Positions 34,516 through 43,700 of a stretch of DNA of 64,000 nt are shown here, piece by piece (position 1 is the stretch's first letter; every line of letters starts with the position of its first letter). Source of the stretch: Nymphalis io (taxonomy: Eukaryota > Arthropoda > Insecta > Lepidoptera > Nymphalidae). The translations under genes were made by a program, and so were the position numbers. The notes under the pieces were generated by a model. It was not told the origin of the DNA and did no database searches. It was given only the letters and a program-made list of their open reading frames with translations. The stretch spans positions 8,251,001 to 8,315,000 of the forward strand of contig NC_065889.1 of assembly GCF_905147045.1 (NCBI RefSeq), in the 5' to 3' direction.

Positions 34516-34553
<38 letters not shown>
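34516..34553. repeat. TA microsatellite
   Basis: About 18 TA units directly after a truncated family B copy. Confidence 0.9.
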
Positions 34554-34556
<3 letters not shown>

Positions 34557-35116
34557 GACACACGTGTTTATAGACTCAAAGTGACAAAACTATTTCGGCA
34601 TGTAAATGAAACACGAGTACGGTTCATCTTAAACTGATAATTGATATTTATTTATCTTAAATTGAAACATGTATAATATTACAAATGTGTTTATATTCTC
34701 GCGGGAAATCACACGGAACTCGCTGTAAAACCTTTCCATATTAGCACAAGTTAAATCTATCCGTATCGTCCCACGTGACTTTGCGGTAATCTAAAACTTT
34801 TTGGAGGACTGTAAATTTTCTTAAGGTTAAATTTTCTTAGCAAGCTATGGTTTTACCAGTTGATAAGAAAAAGCGATTGTTGACATAGAAAGTTTGTAGA
34901 AGTCGACATGCGAGTATACAAAAGGTTAGGTTTGCAGGTAATAATAATAATTACTATAATCATTCTTTATCAACATTAGTTAAATGGGAACGTTTCTTTG
35001 TCCTTTGTCGTAATATCCTCGACTATTAGAATCTAGATAATGATATCATACGCTGACTTAGAGTTCGCCGATTAAACGTTATTTTTATGTTATTTGTAGT
35101 CAAATTGACAAATTGA
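34554..35116. other. Non-coding, nothing recognised
   Basis: AT-rich. Confidence 0.4.
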
Positions 35117-35272
35117 CCCTGCCCATAGACATTGGTGATGCAAGAAATATCAACTATTCCGTACATCGCCAATGCGCCACAGGCCTTGGGAGCTAAGATG
35201 TTATGACCCTTGTACCTCTACTTACACTGGCTCACTCACGCTTCAAACCGAAGCACTAAAATACTAATGCAA
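35117..35272 (-). mobile_element. Family A, degenerate internal fragment
   Basis: Runs CCCATAGACATTGGTGATGC, AATGCGCCACAGGCCTTGGG and GGCTCACTCACGCTTCAAAC. Confidence 0.65.
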
Positions 35273-36127
35273 GTGAGTGATTCAAGCGAAGGCCGAGTTA
35301 TTTTGTCTAAGGAAACTTGTTGTTATTTTTTTCAGAGTTTTTTCTATTCTTTATCTGCATTTAACTGATAGAAAACAATTTTATTTGTATTCGTTTTAAG
35401 TATTAATTTCAGGCTTACAGTATACAATCATATATAATTTATTGTCAGGACTATTGATAACGACACCCTTGAATTAGTAATAAATAAATAAGCTTCAGTA
35501 TTTCACAAATGGCTACCTTAAATAATTGATTGACCAACAAGAGTGACAGTCATTAGGACGCCCATTATTCTGCTTTTGTTAAATAAGGGGAACAGATTCC
35601 CCATTACTCCGTGACTAAATATGGAAATATTATTGTCAGTATTAGAATATTTGGTATATATTAAAATATATTGCTGAAAGTTCTTAGAAAGAATGTCATA
35701 AAAAATTTAATTTTCTACCAAAAACACACAACAAACTTAGATAAATACGCTGTCTTTCATATAATACTACTGCACTGTCGTCGTAATCCATTCTATTTAT
35801 TTCTTTGTCGGGAAAAATAGCAAGAACAAACTCTTAATAATTTAGCTTAAGTCCGTAAATGGACAGAAGTTTGTGCGGCGAACCCATAAAATTTCCCGAG
35901 AGAACGCCAAAGACACCTTTGTAAATATTTTATGTATAATTGTTTTCAAAAAGTGATTAAAATATCACTTGGGAAAGAACTACATTCCATTGTCCGACTG
36001 CCGTATTTTAATAAAAGAAACTACTTAAATGCTTTCTTAAGTAAAAATGAATAAAATGCTATTATTTTGCAAGTGGCGAGTTCAAAAGGTTATTTTTTTA
36101 TCAACGTACTAATTAATTATTTATTTT
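35273..36127. other. Non-coding, nothing recognised
   Basis: AT-rich. Confidence 0.4.
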
Positions 36128-36232
36128 TAGGAAGGCAGACAAACAAATTGACCACCTGATGCTAAGTTTTATGTTCCTAGTGCTTGTAATTGGCTCACTA
36201 ACCCCACTAGCCAGAGCACAGCAATACATAGT
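36128..36232 (-). mobile_element. Family A, degenerate copy with large internal deletion
   Basis: TAGGAAGGCAGACAAACAAA and CCACCTGATGCTAAG are joined directly to TTTATGTTCCTAGTGCTTGT and GGCTCACTAAC, so the middle is missing. Confidence 0.55.
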
Positions 36233-36654
36233 ATTTATGTTTTTGTTATGTTATTAAAATGTTTTATAAAGAAAGAAAGAAAGTATAAAATAAATCACGC
36301 AAACTTTTAATGTTTAAAAGTATAAGTGAATCAAATCGTTTTCAATTTTCGAACAAACTGACGTGTTTTACAAATATACTAGGAAATTAAATAGGTGTGT
36401 AATATAATATATAGTAAATATCATAACATTATAATTAAGGAATAGAAATCCCAATTCGCCTTTTGCTTGTTAAGGCTTTGTTTTTCCTTATTGTGCAAAA
36501 TTTTCTTGAATGTATAATGTTGAATATTGAAATTAGACTTTATTTGAAGGGTTACTTGCCTGGATGAATATTTTTGTTATCGGATCTTCGAACGAAAATC
36601 CAGTCGTTCTTAGTGTCTTTAACATTGATACTATTTAATGACTCTGGTCCGATA

Positions 36655-36785
36655 AGTGACGGTAAGAAACAATTCGCACAGGACGTAATTAATCAAGAAG
36701 CAGGACCTGACACTGCTGGCACTAATAACTTATCCACACGGGTCTCTAATGAAATAAATAGCTTCCAGTAGCTTATCCTAAATAA
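36655..36785 (-). repeat. Module Y, copy 4
   Basis: On the minus strand: GTGGATAAGTTATTAGTGCC and TCCTGCTTCTTGATTAATTA then CGTCCTGTG. It shares a 19-base block with copy 2. Confidence 0.5.
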
Positions 36786-36863
36786 GAGCGGCTCATTAGA
36801 TGCGGCTAAATTATTAGAAAACAGTGTTTTTAATTCAATTTTTTTCTCAACAACATTGAATTT

Positions 36864-36973
36864 GGATTTTATCTACTGTACATATTAAAACAGAATACTG
36901 TTTTATATGTAATTTTATCTACTGTACATATTAAAACAGAATACTGTTTTAATATGTACAGTAGATAAAATCC
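36864..36973. repeat. Compound inverted repeat (foldback cluster)
   Basis: 36912-36939 and 36944-36971 are perfect 28-bp inverted arms around a 4-nt AATA loop. The 30 bases at 36864-36893 are a direct copy of the left arm and pair perfectly with 36944-36973. A shortened right arm follows the first copy (CTGTTTTATATG). Confidence 0.9.
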
Positions 36974-37005
36974 TTATTCCTTAAAAAGGAATACCTTACA
37001 GTACA

Positions 37006-37302
37006 GTAACAGCCTGTGAATGTTCCACTGCTGGGCTAAGACCTCCTCTCCCTTTTTGAGGAGAAGCTTAGTTTGGAGCTTATTTCACCACCCTGCTTCA
37101 TTGCGGATTGGTGGAATACACATGTGACAGAATTTCAGTGAAATTAGACACATGCAGGTTTCCTCGCGTTTTCCGTCACCGTCAAGCACGAGATGAATTA
37201 TAACCACAAATTATGCACAATAAAATTTAGTGGTGCCTGCCCGGGTTTGAACCTACGATCATCGCTTAAGATTCACGCGTTCTTACCACTGGGCCATCTC
37301 GA
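37006..37302 (-). mobile_element. Family B SINE, full-length
   Basis: GTAACAGCCTGTGAATGTTC to CTGGGCCATCTCG, with B-box complement GGGTTTGAACC. It lies 33 bp from the inverted-repeat cluster at 36864-36973. Confidence 0.8.
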
Positions 37303-38159
37303 CTTTGTATTCCTTATATCCCTTAATTTAAAATTAGAAACAGAACCTATCGTCGTTAATTATTGTCGTATTTCGATTGAGTAATATAATTTTAATATGG
37401 TAATTTGTATAGTTTCACTAAAGGTTGCTTGACGTGTGACACGGTTATATCGTTAAGCCCCATATATGCGATATGAATGGAAGAAATCCCAGGATACTAT
37501 TTGTTATTATATTCTGTTAAACTTTTAAATCATTCTATTGTGTAGCAAGCGAATCATTTTTAAAAGAAACAAAACATAATGGACTTAAAGGGAGAAAATC
37601 TTGATGTCTTTGCTTCATACCCAACTCAAAGTCTTCTGGGTTTATGCTTAAAATGGGTGTTCCACAGGGAACAAATTTAGTAAGGGAGTTTTTTACTTAA
37701 TGTGCTTTATTTATTTTATCTAATATAAGATAACAAAAAAATGTGGAGCTAATGTTGGATAATAGTCATCACAATTTTATTAATAATACATTATTTTATG
37801 ACTTACGTAATTGAAAGTTTTACATGTATATTTACATGTATATATATATAATAAAGTCGGTCAGTTATCAGACTAATTAACTTATCAACGGACCGCTGAA
37901 ACTACTGGGGCTAGCACACTAAAAATTTCAATAAGGTTCCTTTCACACAGGCTAGTAATAAGGGAGGATTTTAAAAAATTTTACCCCTATCGTAGTGATA
38001 AAGGGGATGAAAATTTAATTTAAACCTTGAAATGACGATTCAAATGCCAGTAATAGCCAGCATGAATAAAATATATGGATATGGATTTTTAATTTAATGG
38101 GATGACAAATGATTTTCCATTGAAAGCCTTTCAGCTAGCCTCAGCTCAACAAAATACGT
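37303..38159. other. Non-coding, nothing firm
   Basis: ATTTTACCCCTATCGTAGTG and AAAGGGGATGAAAATTTAAT (37980-38020) resemble a phrase common in lepidopteran repeats but the copy is too short to classify. Confidence 0.35.
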
Positions 38160-38473
38160 GTTTTTTTTTACCCTTAATAGGCCAGCGTTTGATCGTTGAC
38201 TTGCCTGATTTTAAACATCTAGGATGTAGCACGCTTGTCTAGAAGAATCTTGTTTACTCTGGATTTGAAGACAACAACATTGTACCTATCAGGAAATACA
38301 GACTCAGGCAAAGTATTCCACAGTTTCGCAGTGCGAATGATGAAAGTGGATTCGAAGCGCTTCGTACGTAGGCGCGGTATTTTCACTGTGTACCTATGGC
38401 GCTTTGGTCGCATATGCCTGGCCGTTCGATAATAAGTGTGATTACGTAAGTTAGACAACTGACAGTGATACAA
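38160..38473 (-). pseudogene. C-terminal fragment of a second non-LTR reverse transcriptase
   Basis: An open 84-codon stretch reads YYRTARHMRPKRHRYTVKIP, then RLRTKRFESTFIIRTAKLWN, TLPESVFPDRYN and VFKSRVNKILLDKRATS. It has the same tail architecture as the relic at 24400-24800, but the sequence differs clearly, so it is a related and distinct family. The polymerase core is absent, so this is a severely 5'-truncated copy. A run of nine A on the minus strand near 38162-38170 is a plausible poly(A) end. Confidence 0.7.
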
Positions 38474-38529
38474 TTTTGTTGACTTTTTTATGTTACTCAG
38501 TAGAACTCTACATATATATAAATTGTATT

Positions 38530-38612
38530 ATTGATAAGCGAGGTATAAGGTCTATTGGTTACCTTGGAGCTAGAGATTCCCATCACAATATATTTACGAC
38601 AATATCATATAT
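38530..38612 (+). pseudogene. Possible tiny non-LTR reverse-transcriptase fragment
   Basis: The plus strand reads DKRGIRSIGYLGARDS, resembling the QKRAIRAI..LG.RDS block near the C-terminus of jockey-type polymerases. It lies opposite in strand to the relic at 38160-38473. Short, so uncertain. Confidence 0.3.
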
Positions 38613-39440
38613 AATATTCATAACAAATTCTATTACTTTGATAGACACAGATATTGCATAACAAACAAATATTCCATAAGTATAAATATAAACACGAGAA
38701 GTAAAGATGAATTTGTAACACAAAGTTTGCGATTTCGCAATTTTAATATATTCTTCCTGCAACGAGGTATTCGAGTGTATAATAAATCCCGCGGATAATA
38801 TTACCTTTACCAATAAATTTTTAAAGCACATTAAAAATATATTAAAGATTCCATAGATAAATGCTACAATACAAGATTTATGAAATAATCTTTTTTTATT
38901 ACATGTGTGTATATATAATTGAAAAATTAACTACTCAGTTTCATGTCGATGCTTTTTAGTACATCTCGAATATAAATAAAGTATATTTTAATTTTTATTA
39001 GATATTAAAAAAAGTTTAAATGAAAAACGATCTTCTTTTGGTGCAAAATATTACAATATTTTTACTCATGAAAAGGAATAGTTCCTATAGGTATAATTTT
39101 AATGATAAAATTATAATGTCACAATAGCTTAACAATAACCTATTGAGACGTAAATATATTACAAAAGCTAGTCTCGTGTAGCTTATATTCTAATAATAGA
39201 CTTGTATTTTCAAAAGGTTTGCGTTCACAGTTTTGGCAACTCTAAACTCCATATTATTAATATATCTTCGCCTTAACACCGATCTTATATAACGCCGTAT
39301 GGTTTTAATCGCTCGTAGGCTACGTTTTAATTATAAGTGTTACCAAGTAATACACAGAAAATTGCAATTTTAATACACTTTACGTCCTAATAAGAGTCAA
39401 TATTGATATTAAAACTTTGTTTTTCGTTTCTTCGAGTGAA
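38613..39440. other. Non-coding, nothing recognised
   Basis: AT-rich. Confidence 0.4.
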
Positions 39441-39563
39441 CTCGTTGATATAGGCGCCTCTTGTGTAAAATAAAAATAGAGTAATATAAATAACATCGTA
39501 TGGGACTACACTCTACAAACAGGGCATATATTTTCACGTGCGAATAAATAAAGTAACTATCGC
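39441..39563 (+). repeat. Module Z, copy 2
   Basis: The core CCTCTTGTGTAAAATAAAAA matches copy 1. Further downstream AATAAAGTAACT pairs with ACATAAAGTAACC of copy 1 at a similar distance. Confidence 0.6.
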
Positions 39564-41095
39564 TTCCTCTTTGTTTGTAGTCCACTGAGTTTTATATAAT
39601 CCTACATAAAAATTTTGCACGATATATAGGCGCAATAACCGGTAACGATGCATAAAATAAATAAAAATATACTAACATTTATTTGATGAAATGTAAATAA
39701 CGTGTTTGAAATGAAGCTAAACGCTTTTAATATTTGTTAATTTACGTGAGTTTATTCAATGTAGTTTTAACCGTAGTTTAATTACGCGTTAAAAAAAGGA
39801 AGTCAATGTACATATGAAAACTATTTATTTATTGTAAATGTAAAAATTTTAAAAGAAACTGTAATTTATTCTGCAACTTTGGTTCAGAGCAAGAACAATA
39901 CGTCAGTGATGCTTTTCCAACTAGAAAATCTACGAGTCGTTTCGCGCGTGTCAAAATTTATTTACACCCGGAAAGGAAAGATTGCCTGAAGCGTTGATGT
40001 TTTTAAGCTTACATTTGCGTGTCAAGTGTTTACTTTATAAATACGTATTATTTAAAATATATATATATATACATATATATATATTTTAAATAATATATTT
40101 GAATATATATATATATATATATTCAAATAGCTTACTACAAATCTTTAAATTTGCAGTTAAAGTTTACCATGAATATATCCCATGGTCGGACAAAGGCTTT
40201 CTTTTACAAATGGGCAGAATTTTTTCGACACATGATGCTTTTGAGTACGGTATAAATTTGCTGTATATAACATTTTATACTTTGTTTTCCTTATGTTGAC
40301 TACTCATCAAGAAGCGGTCATTGAATCAATAGGAACTCCTTTGTGATATTAGTTTAATACATATTATATTTTCAAATATATCATACATTATAAACACAAA
40401 CTAAGTGTTTCCGTGCTGCGTGGCTGAATTAAAACCCGTGATTCACGTGTTCTGTATACAAGGCTCATTTAATAAACTATGTATCTTTAAGCTTATTAAC
40501 GTATAACAAAAAGTAAGATTTGAATGGGCTTTACAATATGGCGACGATTTTTCCCCAGATATCGAAAGCACAAATGATCGAAAAAAAGCCAATTAAAAAA
40601 GAATCACACAATGACTAATTTCTTAAAGTAGAAACTTGCACTTGCTTTGGATCTTAACAAACAATTAATTCAACTTTGGGAAATAATTGATAAAGAAGAA
40701 TAAAACATATTTAAATGCTTTATACAAATGATTATTGTTACAATAACAAATTCAAATTTAAGTGCACATACATTAAGGAACAAAAAAAAAATGATGTAAA
40801 GCTAGTAAAGTTCAACAAATTTATTTTAAAAGGAAATTTTAAAATTAAAAAATGTCACACTAACGCTTTGAATGTTAAGGCAAATCATTTTGCAAGTAGA
40901 TTGCATAAGAATGAAAATTTAAATCGTAATAAAAGTGCTACTGACAAACACTTTGATCGGGCCTCAGATTTTGCAATTATTATTCTATCTGTAAGGGAAT
41001 ATCACACGAGTCAAACTAATGTTCTTTAATTATACTTTAGACTAATAATACGTTAAGAATTATTAACATAGTAAAAAAACATTACTTTTCCAAGA
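39564..41095. other. Non-coding, with the palindromes at 40048-40129
   Basis: The ORF 40715-41029 (104 codons) is lysine/asparagine-rich as expected of AT-rich chance frames. No domain is seen. Confidence 0.4.
40048..40129. repeat. Two adjacent AT-rich palindromes
   Basis: 40048-40093 has TTATTTAAAATA outer arms around AT repeats. 40096-40129 is a perfect 34-nt palindrome opening TATTTGAATATA. Two different non-repeat arm ends show these are more than one simple TA run. Confidence 0.8.
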
Positions 41096-41200
41096 ACCGA
41101 TATGGGTCAGTGGATTCAAACCGTGAACCATAGTGTCAAATCCAGGCAAGCATTCTTAAGTTTTCAAGTACTTAAATATTATTTTATCCACTTAGGTAAT
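41096..41200 (+). mobile_element. Family B SINE, degenerate head fragment
   Basis: CGATATGGGTCAGTGG, TGTCAAATCCAGGCAAGCAT and TTTTCAAGTACTT follow the head layout. Confidence 0.4.
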
Positions 41201-41262
41201 TTAAACATGTGCACCAGTTTTCGGGAAATGTAACCGAATTAGTTAATAATTATCATGTCTTA

Positions 41263-41392
41263 TGGGACGCTATCAGATCCGACTCGGAAAACGTCAGACA
41301 CAGGATTTACGGCTTTGGGTGCTTTCCAAGTCATAGGAGTAGCATTGCCATCTGCAGCAGTATAAGGTAACCGCGAGGCAGTAATAAATAAT
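41263..41392 (-). mobile_element. Family C SINE, degenerate fragment
   Basis: GGAAAACGTCAGACACAGG, TTTACGGCTTTGGGTGCTTT and CGCGAGGCAGTAAT match family C with a deletion between the last two blocks. Confidence 0.5.
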
Positions 41393-41771
41393 AATAATTA
41401 TAAAATAGTTTGTAACAATAATATTACTCACTTATATATAAGTCAAACATTTAAACTATTAGGGAAATCGTTCATTCACCACTTATTATCATAATAATAA
41501 TGCATGCACGCATAAATGCCTAACAAGTAAAATATATAAGGTTTCAATGTTTTTTCTTCAAAAATCTGTATAACATTCATTCTTAAGTCACTCTCGTATA
41601 ATAGATGATGTTACAATAAGTCACAATATTTTAATTTTAGACATTTCAGTATCCCTTCCTTCGAGTAGTTTTAATTCCAGCTATTTCAAAAAGTACAAAT
41701 CGAAGTTACTTAATATTAATGGCTTAATTAATATTATGACGCCATCAAATTAAATTATAATAATTTAATTT

Positions 41772-42083
41772 GTGGTAGGGCTTTGTGCAAGCTCGTCTGG
41801 GTAGGTACCACCCACTCATCAGATATTCTACCGCAAAACAGCAGTACTTGATATTGTTGTGTTCCGGTTTGTAGGGTGAGTGACCCAGTGTAATTACAGG
41901 CACAAGGAACATAAAATTTTAGATTATTAATACAATAATTTCTTAGTTCCCTAGGTTGGTGGTGCATTGGCTATGTAAGCGATGGTTGACATTTCTTACA
42001 ATGCCAATGTCTAAAGGCGTTGGTGACCACTTACCATCAGGTGGCCCATATGCGCGTCCGCCTTCACATTCTCTAAAAAAAAA
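41772..42083 (+). mobile_element. Family A, full-length with a 20-bp internal insertion
   Basis: GTGGTAGGGCTTTGTGC to ATTCTCT plus A run. Between ATTTTAG and TTAGTTCC there is an extra AT-rich stretch of about 20 bp not present in other copies. Confidence 0.75.
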
Positions 42084-42568
42084 TTGTGTCATAAAAATTC
42101 AAAATAAATAATAAGTGTTTTTTCTATAAACTTGTAATGCGTATTTTGTTTTTTATTTTAATTTTAGTTATAGAATATATGAATAAAAATAACTGTACAT
42201 AGTACACTATAAGTAAATTATAGCTAAATAAATCAAAATTATTTTTTTTCGTTGTATGAAACATATAACAAACAATAAAAAAAAAAATTAATCAATAGTC
42301 ACGCTAAGCTCGGTCGCTCAAGTTCTATATTATTTAAAAAGCATTCTCTAAAAACTACTAAACTCAATGAAAAAACCTTATCCCTTATATTATATAATTA
42401 CAGAATACAAAAGAAAATGGATTGCAATTTTTTTTTTTTACGCGCAACCAAAGTTTTGCGTTCGAGGTGTGTTACCCATTAGCACATGTAGCGTGAGCTA
42501 AGATGCTGATGATGCAGATAAGCTGCGATTAGACTGACGTGGTAAAAGACGGTTGATAACATTTTATA

Positions 42569-42618
<50 letters not shown>

Positions 42619-43261
42619 TATATTGACAGTAACGCAATATAAATATAAACGCAAATTAAGCATATGAAACCTTTTTGGTGATTACCGAATGTTAAACAGA
42701 AAACTAACTTTGATTAAAATCAAGGTTTTCTCAAGGCTCATTATTTATATTACTTATAATTGATATTTTTTTATTTACTAATCTTTTTTAACTTGGATAG
42801 CATAAAAACTACACCAAATAACAAACAGTGCGCTAACGTATTAATTTTAATCAATTCGAGTAAACTACTGCAAAATTAAAAACTTGAGGTTTGTACTCGA
42901 AGAACAGTAAGTTGTGACAAAACTTTGAGCTGTGCAATTAAAAATAAACGCTCCGTTGGATTCAACTTCAAAAGTTTTTGTAACCCTACCAATATTTCGT
43001 TTTGCAAAATCCAATTTAAGTAATACACTGGTTTTTAACCTATATCCAACGTGTACCTTCGGCTTTAAGCGCCCGAAGTTGAAAAAGACTGATGAATTTA
43101 AATCGGTTTTGCTTTATTACAACGTAAATGATATTACCATTAATTCTGCAATTCGTCTGCAAGTCATGACACACGATTATAATAACTCAATTGGCATGAA
43201 TCTTATTACATCCACTTCCTTTAGATTTACTTTATCGTAATAATATAAGAGGCAAGTAATT
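42084..43261. other. Non-coding, nothing recognised
   Basis: The ORF 42932-43240 (102 codons) lacks recognisable features and no splice context supports it. Confidence 0.4.
42575..42623. repeat. TA microsatellite, interrupted
   Basis: TA run interrupted by one AATA step. Confidence 0.9.
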
Positions 43262-43375
43262 AGTGACAAGAATTCGTGAATCATAACCGAAGAATACGGG
43301 TTCAAAGCCGGACACGGAAGCACAACTGTATTTTCTTAATCTGTGTTTATAATTTATCTCGTAGATCATTCTTTA
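43262..43375 (+). mobile_element. Family B SINE, head fragment
   Basis: GAATTCGTGAATCATAACCG, GGGTTCAAAGCCGGACA and CTGTGTTTATAATTTATCTC. Confidence 0.5.
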
Positions 43376-43382
43376 GGAGAAG

Positions 43383-43700
43383 TAAGTAGCCCGTGAATGT
43401 TCCACTGCTGGGCTATGGCTACCTCTCCTTTTTCAGGAGAAGTGTAGGAATACACATGTGGTAAAATTTTAGTGAAATTAAACACATGCAGGCGCAACCC
43501 CACGATATTTTCCTTCACCGTCAAGCACGTGATAAATTATAATCACAAATTTGTTGAGGAGAAGGTTTGTCACTTATTCTACAACGTCCGATGCGCCTCA
43601 GGGGATACACATGTGATAGAATTTCAATTTGCAGTGTGCGTTAAAATTCTGCACCAAACCTTTTCCTCTAGAGGCGAGGAATCTTATGCCCACCAACCCT
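43383..43700 (-). mobile_element. Family B SINE cluster, rearranged
   Basis: 43383-43555 reads as a minus-strand body (AGCCCGTGAATGTTCCACTG to CACGTGATAAATTATAATC). From about 43552 a second piece (GAGGAGAAGGTTTGTCAC, ATACACATGTGATAGAATTT) starts in the same orientation. Near 43650 the sequence switches to plus-like ACCAAACCTTTTCCTC. Several fragments have been joined. Confidence 0.5.

Noticed and set aside
40715..41029. 104-codon ORF as a gene
   Set aside because: Lys/Asn/Ile-rich translation typical of AT-rich DNA, no domain, no splice or promoter context.
42932..43240. 102-codon ORF as a gene
   Set aside because: No recognisable motif and no supporting neighbours.
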